A stretch of 64,000 nucleotides of DNA from Acinetobacter sp. TR3. GTDB taxonomy: Bacteria; Pseudomonadota; Gammaproteobacteria; Pseudomonadales; Moraxellaceae. Position 1 is the stretch's first letter; every line of letters begins with the position of its first letter. The position numbers and the translations under genes are program-made. The DNA is taken from positions 186,001 through 250,000 of the forward strand of contig NZ_CP114264.1 of assembly GCF_027105055.1 (NCBI RefSeq), written 5' to 3'. The notes under the pieces are model-generated. The model did no database searches. It saw only the letters and a program-made list of their open reading frames with translations, and was not told the origin of the DNA. This document shows, in pieces, positions 45,832-58,009 of this stretch.

Positions 45832-47681
45832 GTGATGCGTTACGTGTTGCCCTTGTGGGAAATCCAAACTGTGGTAAGACCTCTTTATTTAATCATCTGA
45901 CAGGAACACGTCAGAAAGTTGCCAATTATGCAGGCGTTACGGTTGAGCGTAAGGTTGGGCATTTTCAACTCCCTTCTGGAAAAGCTGTACGTGTGCTGGA
46001 TTTGCCAGGCACTTATAGTTTACAGGCAACAAGCCCTGACGAAGAAATTACCCGTGATGTGTGTCAAGGCAAGATTGCTGAAGAAGGGCAGCAAGATGCA
46101 TTTTTATGTGTCATTGATGCGACTAATTTAAAGCTTCATCTCGGATTGGTGCTAGAAATTATTGAGTTAGGTCGTCCCATCCTTGTTGTGTTAAACATGA
46201 TGGATGAAGCACGTCGTCGTGGAATTCAAATCAATACTCAAAAATTATCAGAGCGATTGGGCGTTCCCGTGGTCGAGACAGTCGCTGTGCGTAACTCAGG
46301 TATTGAGAACTTACTGCACGCATTAGATCAACAAAAATATACAGTGCCGCATACCGAACTCAGCGGATTAACGGGCGAGCATCATCAGAAAATTCAAGTT
46401 ATTTTTAAAGATGTCGTTCACTTTGTTGATCAGGAAGATAAGCGTACTGATTTTCTCGACAAAATATTTTTGCATCCTGTATTGGGCTTATTAAGCCTTG
46501 CTGTGATGATGTTTATTGTGTTCCAAGCTGTATTTGCTTGGGCAGCTCCATTTATGGATGGGATTGAAAGTCTTTTTGGATGGTTAGGTACGACACTTGG
46601 TGCCCATATTTCACAGCCTTTACTCCATAGTTTAGTTGTTGACGGGATTATTGCGGGTGCAGGTGGCGTTGTTGTGTTCTTGCCCCAAATTTTGATTCTG
46701 TTCTTCTTTATTTTAGTGTTGGAAGAGTCTGGGTATTTACCACGCGCAGCTTTTTTGCTCGACAAATTAATGTTTAAAGCAGGCCTCAGTGGTCGTGCGT
46801 TTATTCCGTTACTTTCAAGCTTTGCGTGTGCAGTGCCGGGCATTATGGCAACACGTAGTATTAGTGATCCGCGTGATCGTTTTACCACGATTATGGTTGC
46901 ACCATTAATGACTTGTTCAGCACGATTACCCGTCTATGCTTTATTGATTGCTGCTTTCATTCCAAGTCAAATGGTATGGGGGATTTTTAATCTACAAGGC
47001 TTGGTACTCTTTGGCTTATATATGTCAGGGATCGTAAGTGCATTGTGTGTTTCGATTGTGATGAAATTTCTACAAAAAGATAAATCACAACATGCGCTAT
47101 TACTTGAGTTACCAAGTTATCGTATTCCAGATTTAAAGAGCGTTGGGATTGGTTTACTTGATCGTGCCAAAATCTTTTTAAAACGTGTGGGTGGGATTAT
47201 TTTTGCTCTTTCGATTTTACTTTGGTTCTTATGTACTTTCCCACAAGCCCCAGAGGGTGCGACACAACCTGCAATTGATTATAGTTTTGCGGGGATGTTA
47301 GGTCACTTGATACAACCAATTTTTGCCCCAATTGGTTTCAACTGGCAGATTTGTATTGCATTGATTCCAGCAATGGCAGCACGTGAAGTAGTCGTTGCAG
47401 CATTAGGTACAGTCTATGCTTTATCTGGCGCTGATGATGATGCAGTGGCACAAGGCTTATCACATCTGATCAGTATGGATGGTACAGGTTGGTCGCTGGC
47501 AACGGGTTTATCTTTATTGGTTTGGTTTATTTATGCGCCACATTGTTTGGCAACCTTAGCAACGGTACGCCGTGAGACGGGTTCATGGAAACATGTCGCA
47601 GTGATGACGACTTATTTATTTGGCTTAGCGTATTTAATGTCTTTCTTTACTTACCAAATTGCATCACGCATTTGGGGTTAA
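45828..47681 (+). CDS. feoB: Ferrous iron transporter FeoB
   Basis: A 617-residue inner-membrane Fe2+ transporter. The N-terminal G domain has G1 GNPNCGKTSL, G3 DLPGTYSL and G4 LNMMD; a helical GDI-like region follows; from about residue 210 there are Gate repeats in membrane helices (for example SFACAVPGIMATR). It is shorter than E. coli FeoB (773), as in many Acinetobacter and Moraxella. It is translationally coupled to feoA. Confidence 0.93.
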   Translation: MSDALRVALVGNPNCGKTSLFNHLTGTRQKVANYAGVTVERKVGHFQLPSGKAVRVLDLPGTYSLQATSPDEEITRDVCQGKIAEEGQQDAFLCVIDATNLKLHLGLVLEIIELGRPILVVLNMMDEARRRGIQINTQKLSERLGVPVVETVAVRNSGIENLLHALDQQKYTVPHTELSGLTGEHHQKIQVIFKDVVHFVDQEDKRTDFLDKIFLHPVLGLLSLAVMMFIVFQAVFAWAAPFMDGIESLFGWLGTTLGAHISQPLLHSLVVDGIIAGAGGVVVFLPQILILFFFILVLEESGYLPRAAFLLDKLMFKAGLSGRAFIPLLSSFACAVPGIMATRSISDPRDRFTTIMVAPLMTCSARLPVYALLIAAFIPSQMVWGIFNLQGLVLFGLYMSGIVSALCVSIVMKFLQKDKSQHALLLELPSYRIPDLKSVGIGLLDRAKIFLKRVGGIIFALSILLWFLCTFPQAPEGATQPAIDYSFAGMLGHLIQPIFAPIGFNWQICIALIPAMAAREVVVAALGTVYALSGADDDAVAQGLSHLISMDGTGWSLATGLSLLVWFIYAPHCLATLATVRRETGSWKHVAVMTTYLFGLAYLMSFFTYQIASRIWG

Positions 47682-47758
47682 GCAAGCAATCTCACCGTGA
47701 GTTGCCATAACGGTAGCTCATCCCTTTAAAACGGGAGCTAATGATTGGAGAGTGGTTT

Positions 47759-48013
47759 ATGTTTGAATACTTGATTATTGCTGTATTGGTGCTGTGGAGC
47801 GCGCTTGTTGTCTTTAAAAAAGTGTTCCCTAAAACCGCAAGTTCGAGCTTTCTTGCCTTATCGAATCTCTGTCAGCGTTTGGGTTGGCACCGTTTGGCAA
47901 TGTGGTTAAAGCCTAAAATCGTGGTGGGTTGTGGCGGAGGTTGCGGCTGTACTGTCGATGATAATAATGAACCCAAGAAACAAGAAACTATTCAAGCGGT
48001 CAAATGGCGTTAA
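47759..48013 (+). CDS. Small Cys-rich membrane protein downstream of feoB
   Basis: An 84-residue protein with one N-terminal membrane helix (FEYLIIAVLVLWSALVV), a basic amphipathic middle and a cluster VGCGGGCGC near residue 61, followed by an acidic tail. ATG 47759 has GGAGAG six bases upstream; ATG 47741 is an alternative. Its place directly after feoB suggests a role like FeoC, perhaps handling iron through its cysteines, but it is not a recognisable FeoC. Confidence 0.65.
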   Translation: MFEYLIIAVLVLWSALVVFKKVFPKTASSSFLALSNLCQRLGWHRLAMWLKPKIVVGCGGGCGCTVDDNNEPKKQETIQAVKWR

Positions 48014-48019
48014 AAGATA

Positions 48020-48199
48020 ATGAGTGCTCATATTCTAGGGTATGGGCAATTTTTTAATGACCTAAGAATTAAAATAAAGAGTCATCGAATGAATCAACTA
48101 GAAAATATAGAAACAAAAGTATTAAGCCTTAAACATAAGTTAATTTTGTTCGGTTTCATCGTATTGCTGAATATTTTTGCTATTCTAAATTGGTCGTAA
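48020..48199 (+). CDS. Small membrane protein of 59 residues
   Basis: ATG 48020 to TAA 48199 encodes 59 residues. The second half is a charged helix followed by one hydrophobic helix (LILFGFIVLLNIFAIL). An internal ATG at residue 24 could instead be the start. No family is recognised. It lies just before the TnpB element and after the feo cluster. It may be a real small protein or a remnant of a longer one. Confidence 0.35.
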   Translation: MSAHILGYGQFFNDLRIKIKSHRMNQLENIETKVLSLKHKLILFGFIVLLNIFAILNWS

Positions 48200-48420
48200 A
48201 CTCATCATTTAAAAGCAATTTTATCCAAATAGCCGTAAAACCTCGCCCTTCAGGGCGGGGATATAAGGCTGCAATCCGCTAGTCCCCCTTGTGAGGGTGA
48301 GGAACGATTAAAGTTCCGCAAGAGGATTGCTAATGCGGTGTCTGTGTTAACACGTCAACTGGTGTCGTATTAGTGTGTTTTAGATTGATGATTTAGTACA
48401 ATAATTGCTAAAATAACGTT

Positions 48421-49479
48421 ATGAAAACACTTAAATTACGTATAAAAGACAAACATTGCAAGATGCTAGACCAACTAGCATCCGAAGTTAATTTTGTCTG
48501 GAACTATGTCAATGATTTGTGTTTCAAGCACCTACAGCGTAAACAACAATTCTTTTCAGCATACGATATTGCTCAATACACCAAAGGCACATCAAAAGAA
48601 TGTAACTTGCATAGCCAAACCATACAGGCAGTGACAGAAGAACTCATCACAAGGCGTAAGCAGTTTAAAAAAGCTAAATTAAAATGGCGTGTCAGCAATA
48701 AGAAATCAGCAAGACGCTCACTTGGTTGGATACCTTTCAAAAAAGTTGCTGTGAAGTATGCTGATGGTTATGTTCAATATGGCAAGCATCAATTCAAACT
48801 ATGGGATAGTTACGGACTATCAAAATACAATGTCAAAACAGGCTCATTTGTAGAAGATAGTCGTGGACGTTGGTATGTATGTCTTGTGGTTGATGCCGTC
48901 AAAACAGAAAAAACCACTGCTAAAACCTCAATAGGCATAGATTTAGGCTTAAAAGATTTAGCCACTTGTTCAGATGGCGTAAAACTTAAAGCTCCTAAAA
49001 TCTATCGACAATATGAACAAAAACTAGGAATTGCACAGCGTGCAAGAAATAAAAAGCGTGTCAAAGCAATCCACGCCAAGATTAAAAATATACGTCAAAA
49101 TATGCTGCATCAATTCAGCCATAAACTAGTCAATGAACATGCAGCCATCTTCGTTGGCAATGTGAATGCCAAAGCACTAGCACAGACAAAATTAGCCAAG
49201 TCTGTATTAGATGCGAGTTGGACAACACTAAGAACCATGCTCAAGTATAAATGCGAGAACGCAGGGGTATGGTTTGAAGAAGTCAATGAAGCCTATACCA
49301 CCCAAACTTGTTCGTGCTGTGGCTCACGCTCCAGTAGTCCGAAAGGTAGAGTAGGACTTGGAATAAGAGAATGGCAGTGCATGGAGTGCGGTACACTCCA
49401 TGATCGAGATATAAACTCGGCACTGAATATTCTTGCGCTCGGACATGAGCGTCTCGGAGGAGGAATCCCCGTTCTTTAG
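48421..49479 (+). CDS. tnpB: TnpB RNA-guided nuclease with non-canonical RuvC-II
   Basis: A 352-residue TnpB. RuvC-I Asp is D174 (GIDLGLKDL), the zinc ribbon uses C297/C300 and C320/C323, and RuvC-III Asp is D330 (HDRDINSALNIL). At the usual RuvC-II glutamate position the sequence reads FVGNVNAKAL, with Gly246 instead of Glu. Glutamates 286, 287 and 290 in FEEVNEAYTTQTC may substitute; such rearranged catalytic sites are known in TnpB relatives. TnpB cleaves DNA next to a short motif using a guide RNA from the element's right end. The stop codon lies inside the right-end hairpin. Confidence 0.9.
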   Translation: MKTLKLRIKDKHCKMLDQLASEVNFVWNYVNDLCFKHLQRKQQFFSAYDIAQYTKGTSKECNLHSQTIQAVTEELITRRKQFKKAKLKWRVSNKKSARRSLGWIPFKKVAVKYADGYVQYGKHQFKLWDSYGLSKYNVKTGSFVEDSRGRWYVCLVVDAVKTEKTTAKTSIGIDLGLKDLATCSDGVKLKAPKIYRQYEQKLGIAQRARNKKRVKAIHAKIKNIRQNMLHQFSHKLVNEHAAIFVGNVNAKALAQTKLAKSVLDASWTTLRTMLKYKCENAGVWFEEVNEAYTTQTCSCCGSRSSSPKGRVGLGIREWQCMECGTLHDRDINSALNILALGHERLGGGIPVL

Positions 49480-49496
49480 GTCGGGGAGGATGTCAA
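49360..49496 (+). ncRNA. Predicted omega RNA scaffold of TnpB
   Basis: In this family the guide RNA comes from the 3' part of tnpB and the right end, and its guide is the flanking DNA. The scaffold should end at the terminal ATGTCAA (49496), preceded by the 49467-49486 hairpin. The predicted guide is the host sequence starting GGTTAAGACCTGAGATT at 49497. The 5' end is approximate. Confidence 0.4.
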
Positions 49497-49612
49497 GGTT
49501 AAGACCTGAGATTATTCATTTTCAGCTACGAAATGCCACAGCCAAGAAAATTGATGGGATAATGTATGTTGCGATCATCTTATGGGTATTTTCTTATTTT
49601 ATCCCTGATTAA
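49490..49612 (+). pseudogene. Host gene fragment fused to the start codon of the element end
   Basis: ATG 49490, supplied by the TnpB element end (GGAGGATGTCAA), opens a 40-codon frame running into flanking DNA. Beyond the junction it encodes a basic stretch and a membrane helix (MYVAIILWVFSYFIPD, ending at TAA 49612). No matching 5' part exists left of the element, so a small membrane-protein gene was probably truncated when the element arrived. GGAGG touches the ATG, which is too close for efficient initiation. Confidence 0.45.
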
Positions 49613-51272
<1,660 letters not shown>

Positions 51273-51282
51273 GAACAGATTT

Positions 51283-52476
51283 ATGGCTGATTTAGCCCAA
51301 AATACGGTACAAAAGATTTCGCAATTATTGAATCGGTTGCCCAAGCTTCCCGCAGAAATGACAGCACGTAATATTCTCATTTTTTGCGTCATTTCTTTGC
51401 TGTGTTTCGGTTCGGTCATGGTGGCATCCGCATCGATGCCATATGCCGAATATATTCATGAGAACCCATTTTATTTCTTGGTTCGTCATGGTATTTCGAT
51501 TGTTGTTGCCTCCATCGTTGCATTTTTAACTTATAGAGTTTCTTTGAATTTATGGTTCAAGAATGCTTTTCCTTTATGGCTAGTAACGATGGTCTTGTTG
51601 TTGGCTGTACTGGTTGTTGGCTCAGAAGTGAATGGTGCTCACCGTTGGATTAAGGTTGGTGGTTTTACATTGCAGCCAACAGAGATTGCTAAAATTGTGA
51701 TGGCAATTTTTACCGCAGATTATGTGGTTCGCCGTGCTAAAGAAGTTCGAACGCATTGGAAAGGTTTATTGCGTTTGAGTGGAGTAATGGCATTAACGGT
51801 TGGATTTATTGTCGCAGAACCAGACTTAGGGGCAACAGTTGTAATTGTACTCATGATGGTTGGTGTGTTTTTCTTGGCAGGCGCACCCGCAACACAATTC
51901 CTAATTATGTTAGGAGCAATTCTTGCAGGGATTACAGCACTTATTTTATTTGAGCCTTTCCGTTTTCAACGATTAATTTCTTTTACAAACCCTTGGGCAG
52001 ACCCATTAGGAGTCGGTTATCAGTTATCAAATGCTTTGATGGCATTTGGACGTGGAGAGTGGACTGGAACAGGCTTAGGTCATAGTGTGCAAAAACTTTC
52101 CTATCTTCCTGAAGCACATACGGACTTTATGTTGGCTGTCCTTGGTGAAGAGTTTGGTTTTGTTGGTGTGACCTTGGTGATGGTTCTGTCCTTTACTATG
52201 CTGGCATGCTGTATTCGAATAGGACATCGTGCTTTGCAACATAATTACTTGCGTGCAGGCTATTTGGCATACGGTATCAGTATTATTTTTCTCATGCAGA
52301 TTTTGGTAAATGCGGGGATGAATATGGGCTTAATGCCAACCAAAGGTCTGACTTTACCCTTCATTAGTTATGGGGGAACATCTTTAATGATGTGTGCTGC
52401 AATGATTAGTCTAATCCTGAAAATTGATGCATCAACGCAAGAACTCAATCCAGTTAAAGAAGAATCAAATTTCTAA
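51283..52476 (+). CDS. ftsW: Cell-division glycosyltransferase FtsW
   Basis: A 397-residue SEDS-family membrane protein with about ten helices that polymerises septal peptidoglycan with FtsI. The SEDS loop residues are seen in GAHRWIKVGGFTLQPTEIAKI (quoted as two parts: GAHRWIKVG and LQPTEIAKI), the catalytic region with PEAHTDFMLAVLGEE, and the C-terminal block LPFISYGGTSL. ATG 51283 follows AGGAAC; a longer frame from 51256 overlaps murD and is not favoured. Confidence 0.93.
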   Translation: MADLAQNTVQKISQLLNRLPKLPAEMTARNILIFCVISLLCFGSVMVASASMPYAEYIHENPFYFLVRHGISIVVASIVAFLTYRVSLNLWFKNAFPLWLVTMVLLLAVLVVGSEVNGAHRWIKVGGFTLQPTEIAKIVMAIFTADYVVRRAKEVRTHWKGLLRLSGVMALTVGFIVAEPDLGATVVIVLMMVGVFFLAGAPATQFLIMLGAILAGITALILFEPFRFQRLISFTNPWADPLGVGYQLSNALMAFGRGEWTGTGLGHSVQKLSYLPEAHTDFMLAVLGEEFGFVGVTLVMVLSFTMLACCIRIGHRALQHNYLRAGYLAYGISIIFLMQILVNAGMNMGLMPTKGLTLPFISYGGTSLMMCAAMISLILKIDASTQELNPVKEESNF

Positions 52477-52491
52477 TCGTATCGAAAATAA

Positions 52492-52519
52492 AAAGCTCTA
52501 CTTTAAGTAGGGCTTTTTT
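52492..52519. terminator. Bidirectional terminator between ftsW and gluQRS
   Basis: AAAGCTCTAC-TTTAA-GTAGGGCTTT, with one wobble pair and A/T tracts, lies between the convergent stops. Confidence 0.8.
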
Positions 52520-52524
52520 ATGGC

Positions 52525-53388
52525 TTATAAGAAAGTACCTGTGAGATGGATGCCTCTAGGAATTAAATTGATATCCCATTGTTGAACAGCTTGTTGCAGC
52601 ATGATACGTGGCTGGTCAAGTTCAACCAACGGTTGCCCTAAAGCTAAAATGGCTTGCTGTAATAGGTTTGATGCTTTGCTGATATCTAGTGCTTGTGCCA
52701 GATTTTGTTTAGACAGTTTTTGCCCTTGATCATTCATTGCAAGCGGTAAATGCATATAGCTGAGACTGGGATAATTGAGTAAAGAACCCAACCAGATTTG
52801 TCGAGCGGTGTTATCCAATAGATCTGCGCCACGTACCACATGAGTAATGCCCTGTAGATCGTCATCTACGACCACAGCCAATTGATAGCTCATAATGCCA
52901 TCACGGCGCTTAAGTACGAAATCACCTAGATCATGTTTTAAGTTGGAAGATTGCTGACCTTGTAAGCGATCCTCAAAACAAATCAATTGATCAGCAACTT
53001 TCAAGCGAATAGCTTGATCATTGAAATCCAGATGTAAATCGCGGCAAGTACCAACATAAATATGATTTGAACCGAGCATTTTACGGGTACATTGACAGGC
53101 ATAGATCGCATCTAAGTGTTTTAACTGCTCAAGAACTTGTGCATAAATATCTAAACGATCTTTTTGGCAAATAATTTCTGCATCGGGTTCAAACTGAAAG
53201 GCATCAATACAAGATCGGATGTGGTTTTCACTATTGGGATAGATACGAGGAATATCGGTATCTTCAATTCGAACTAGCCATTTGCCGTGGTTGGCTTTGG
53301 CATCACAGTAACTTGCGACTGCGGTGAGTAGGGAGCCAAAATGCAATGGGCCAGTTGGAGAGGGGGCAAATCGTCCGATGTAAGGCAT
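52525..53388 (-). CDS. gluQRS: Glutamyl-Q tRNA(Asp) synthetase
   Basis: A 287-residue truncated GluRS paralogue that glutamylates queuosine at position 34 of tRNA-Asp. The HIGH-type motif is FAPSPTGPLHFGSLL (7-21) and the KMSKS-type motif is KLSKQN (about 227); a zinc-type Cys pair (CQCTRKM...C) lies near 100. The anticodon-binding domain of GluRS is absent, as expected. It is downstream of dksA, a conserved pairing, with a dispersed repeat in the gap. Confidence 0.92.
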   Translation of the reverse strand: MPYIGRFAPSPTGPLHFGSLLTAVASYCDAKANHGKWLVRIEDTDIPRIYPNSENHIRSCIDAFQFEPDAEIICQKDRLDIYAQVLEQLKHLDAIYACQCTRKMLGSNHIYVGTCRDLHLDFNDQAIRLKVADQLICFEDRLQGQQSSNLKHDLGDFVLKRRDGIMSYQLAVVVDDDLQGITHVVRGADLLDNTARQIWLGSLLNYPSLSYMHLPLAMNDQGQKLSKQNLAQALDISKASNLLQQAILALGQPLVELDQPRIMLQQAVQQWDINLIPRGIHLTGTFL

Positions 53389-53411
53389 AAAGATTTTATG
53401 GTTGTGTATTT

Positions 53412-53519
53412 CAATCCTTCTCCAGTCCCTCCTATAAAGGAGGGGAAATACTCGAATATCATAAATCTTTCAATTCGTAGTATTCCTCCCTTTTCAAAGG
53501 GAGGTTGGGAGGGATTATT
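53412..53519. repeat. Two-hairpin palindromic repeat, copy 2 (dksA-gluQRS gap)
   Basis: Contains CCCTCCT-ATAA-AGGAGGG (53427-53444) and CCTCCCTTT-TC-AAAGGGAGG (53485-53504), then TTGGGAGGGAT. These are the same blocks as at 42058-42125 but in reverse orientation, with about 35 extra bases between the hairpins. Its right edge touches the dksA stop codon. Confidence 0.7.
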
Positions 53520-54051
53520 AACCGTTATTTTGCTTTTCTTTGATTTCAGCCAAAGTCTTGCAATCGATACATAAAGTCGCTGTTGGACGTGCTTCTAAAC
53601 GGCGCAAGCCAATTTCGATACCACATGTTTCACAGAAACCGTAATCTTCGTTTTGAATTGTTTCAAGTGATTGTTCGATTTTGCGAATGAGTTTGCGTTC
53701 ACGGTCACGTGTGCGTAATTCAATCGCAAACTCTTCCTCTTGCGTTGCTCGGTCGTTGACATCAGGAAGTGCGCTTGATTCATCTTGCATTGTGTTCAAT
53801 GTACGATCAACTTCAGACATTAACTCAGCTTTCCATGCATTCAAAATTTGGCGGAAATGCTCAAGTTGTCCTTCAGACATATATTCTTCATTTTTCTTCG
53901 GCTGATAAGGTGCAATTCCAAATAAGCTTGCAGTTGTACCACCTTCTGAAGCTTTTGATTTGGTTTTACGTACGCGTTTCACAGCCGATTTTTGATCGTC
54001 GATCACTTCTGTCTGTTCGTCCAAGACTTGATTTTGGTTGTCATTCGCCAT
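53518..54051 (-). CDS. dksA: RNA polymerase-binding transcription factor DksA
   Basis: A 177-residue protein that enters the RNA polymerase secondary channel and works with ppGpp in the stringent response. The coiled coil with acidic tip (DVNDRATQEEEFAIEL) is at about 100-120, and the zinc finger CETCGIEIGLRRLEARP...C..C at 140-165. The N-terminal extension of about 40 charged residues is longer than in E. coli (151 residues), as usual in Acinetobacter. ATG 54051 has GAGG at a good distance; ATG 54060 is too close to it. Confidence 0.93.
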   Translation of the reverse strand: MANDNQNQVLDEQTEVIDDQKSAVKRVRKTKSKASEGGTTASLFGIAPYQPKKNEEYMSEGQLEHFRQILNAWKAELMSEVDRTLNTMQDESSALPDVNDRATQEEEFAIELRTRDRERKLIRKIEQSLETIQNEDYGFCETCGIEIGLRRLEARPTATLCIDCKTLAEIKEKQNNG

Positions 54052-54240
54052 ATAGGGCATTCCTCATCTTACACGTACTATCTATACGCAAAAAATATGG
54101 TGATATGCAAGTGTTTTTATAGAAACCTAAGATGGTTTTTTCCATCAAGGGTCGACATCATATAGAGTTTTTCAGCAAGATGGTAGTCATTCCCGTCCAG
54201 ATTTTGTGAGAAAACGATAATGTATTTTGTAATCAAAAGT

Positions 54241-55056
54241 TTAGTCATATCCCAAGACTTCAGAGCTATTCATTCGCTGTGAAGTTGATAAACGATAGAC
54301 CTGAGTTTCGATTTCTCCATTTGCTTTAAGCTTAATAAAGCGGTAACCCGGATGTTCTTCATCAAGTGCAAACTTATCACTTTTAGGTTTGAACTGTATG
54401 CAGGTTGATGGCGTTGATAAAAATTGAATATCTTGCCATGTGTTAATAGAATCTTGGTGGACATGACCACAGATAATGGCTTTGATATTTGAAAAAGGTC
54501 GAATCGTTTCGAGTAAATCAGATGAGTTCTTTAGTTTATGTTGATCAATCCAAGCAGATTCCATCGCAAAAGGATGGTGATGGCAGGCAATCATAATATG
54601 GCGATCATGATGTTTTTTTAATAATTCTGTTAATTGTTCAAGGCCAGCCACTGCAATTTTGCCATCAATTCTTGTTGGCTGTGCGCTATTAAGTAAAATA
54701 ATGCACCAATCGCCAATTTCTACCACAGTAGGTTGATGTGGATCTGCTCCATGAAAAGGGAAGTGAGATACATCATCATGATTGCCAGGCGTCTGAAAAA
54801 AGGGAATACCTATACTCTGCATATGCTTAAGATAGCGATCATAAGTCACAGTTGTTGGGTTTTGTGCTAAATCCCCAGTATGTACAATCATATCGATCTG
54901 CGGATGTTGTTGGCGCATCAAGTCAATTACTGCATGAAAGCTTTGTTCAGGGTGCATCCCGACAAACTCTAAATGCGGATACTCCAATAGATGAGTATCA
55001 GTAATTTGTATAATCACAAAATCTTTTTGTGATAATTTTGAGACTTGAAAAGTCAC
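54241..55056 (-). CDS. cpdA: 3',5'-cyclic-AMP phosphodiesterase CpdA-type
   Basis: A 271-residue calcineurin-like metallophosphoesterase. Metal ligands are seen in IQITDTHLL, HTGDLAQNP, GNHDD, ACHHHPF and GHVHQD, in order. CpdA hydrolyses cAMP and lowers Vfr/CRP signalling. GTG 55056 with AAGGGG upstream is the likely start; a longer frame from 55131 would overlap nudF. nudF lies 20 bp upstream on the same strand, the same order as in E. coli. Confidence 0.88.
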   Translation of the reverse strand: MTFQVSKLSQKDFVIIQITDTHLLEYPHLEFVGMHPEQSFHAVIDLMRQQHPQIDMIVHTGDLAQNPTTVTYDRYLKHMQSIGIPFFQTPGNHDDVSHFPFHGADPHQPTVVEIGDWCIILLNSAQPTRIDGKIAVAGLEQLTELLKKHHDRHIMIACHHHPFAMESAWIDQHKLKNSSDLLETIRPFSNIKAIICGHVHQDSINTWQDIQFLSTPSTCIQFKPKSDKFALDEEHPGYRFIKLKANGEIETQVYRLSTSQRMNSSEVLGYD

Positions 55057-55075
55057 CGTCTTACCCCTTTCAGAT

Positions 55076-55687
55076 TTATTGTCGTTGTATATGTTGACTA
55101 AGCCATTGTAATGCCATGATGACAGGGGCATTCTTCAAGCGATTATTTTTGAATAACATCGTGATTTCAGCGTAATCAAACAAATGGAGTTGAATATCTT
55201 CTCCTTCATCTGGAACGCCAAAGATGCCCCCACTGCTTGGTAAATCAACTTCTGCAGCATATAAATGAAAAAACTCAGCGCATGCGCCAGCAGAAGGATA
55301 AAAACTAAATAAATGCTGCAATTCATTAATTTCGCAGCCTGATTCTTCTAGACTTTCACGACGAATACAGGTTTCTGGAGATTCATTTCCATCCAGTACA
55401 CCAGCAATAATCTCAAGTTGCCATGCTGACTCGGAGTCATTTAATGCACCAACACGAAATTGTTCAATCAGTGCGAAACGTTGTTGCTGATTGTTATAAA
55501 GTAAAACGCCAGCAGCTTCTGGACGATGTATAAGTTCACGCTGAATAATTGGTGAATATTCAGATCGATGAAATAGTCGGTGCGTAAGATTCACTTTCTC
55601 AACTTGAATGAATCCTCGGAATAAAAACTCTCGAGATTCTATCGTAACGTCGGATGCTGAATAGCTGGCGTGGTCAAGAATATTCAT
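55076..55687 (-). CDS. nudF: ADP-ribose pyrophosphatase (Nudix)
   Basis: A 203-residue Nudix hydrolase that splits ADP-ribose to AMP and ribose 5-phosphate. The Nudix box is complete: GVLDGNESPETCIRRESLEESG fits G-x5-E-x7-REUxEExGU (quoted in parts: GVLDGNE, then RESLEESGCEI). ATG 55687 is preferred to the TTG at 55693. It starts a nudF-cpdA pair. Confidence 0.9.
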   Translation of the reverse strand: MNILDHASYSASDVTIESREFLFRGFIQVEKVNLTHRLFHRSEYSPIIQRELIHRPEAAGVLLYNNQQQRFALIEQFRVGALNDSESAWQLEIIAGVLDGNESPETCIRRESLEESGCEINELQHLFSFYPSAGACAEFFHLYAAEVDLPSSGGIFGVPDEGEDIQLHLFDYAEITMLFKNNRLKNAPVIMALQWLSQHIQRQ

Positions 55688-55762
55688 CTTCAATCAGGAT
55701 GAGATTGTACATATCTCATCCTAACCGAGAATGATTCGTGGGCAAATCTTTTTTTAGTCGAT

Positions 55763-57688
<1,926 letters not shown>

Positions 57689-57751
57689 TCAAGCACGAGC
57701 AAAAACGATAGCGAATTTATCTCTTTGATAAATAAAGGCGAGGCTTTTGTT

Positions 57752-57862
57752 GGGCTTGATTCCTACGCAGGTGTTAACCTGATCAGGTTCAACGGTACTC
57801 ATCTTTAAATCTTGCGATTAAGATAATCTCAGCAGTTAATTAACTGCGCTCCGTCAAGCTAT
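57752..57862 (-). promoter_or_regulatory. TPP riboswitch of thiC
   Basis: The minus strand carries the conserved thi-box elements in order: GCTGAGA-type P3 (CTGCTGAGAT near 57830), then ACCGTTGAACCTGATCAGG near 57790 and CACCTGCGTAGGAATC near 57765. Closing stem GCTTGA/TCAAGC (57754-57759 with 57854-57859) is present. Thiamin pyrophosphate binding should shut off thiC. Confidence 0.92.
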
Positions 57863-57936
57863 ATATTTAGACTAACAGATTTTTAGATTTTTGTTTTATC
57901 AATTCACACCAATCGACTTTTGACTCAGCTGTGTTA

Positions 57937-57954
57937 TTGTCATAAAAGTTTCAT
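57937..57954 (+). promoter_or_regulatory. Pho box upstream of phoU
   Basis: TTGTCAT-AAAA-GTTTCAT matches the PhoB consensus (CTGTCAT-AxAx-CTGTCAT) at about 15 of 18 positions. The site is 56 bp before the phoU start, suitable for PhoB activation. Confidence 0.65.
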
Positions 57955-58009
57955 CATTGCTGTGTTTTAATCACCAATCATTTTCCCATGTGTCTAGTGG
58001 AGGCATACT

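Larger units (their letters stand above)
48241..49496 (+). mobile_element. TnpB-only IS200/IS605-type element (IS1341-like)
   Basis: About 1.26 kb with matching hairpins at both ends: CCTCGCCCTTCAGGGCGGGG at 48241-48260 and CCCCG...CGGGG at 49467-49486, and the terminal ATGTCAA at 49490-49496 typical of this family. There is no TnpA transposase gene, so it would move only with TnpA supplied elsewhere. The 160 bp left of tnpB has further structure. The exact left boundary, possibly to about 48220, is unresolved. Confidence 0.8.

Noticed and set aside
48241..48420. CRISPR-like or tandem-repeat structure left of tnpB
   Set aside because: The repeats are the hairpin of the element's left end and irregular inverted repeats; there are no spaced direct repeats.
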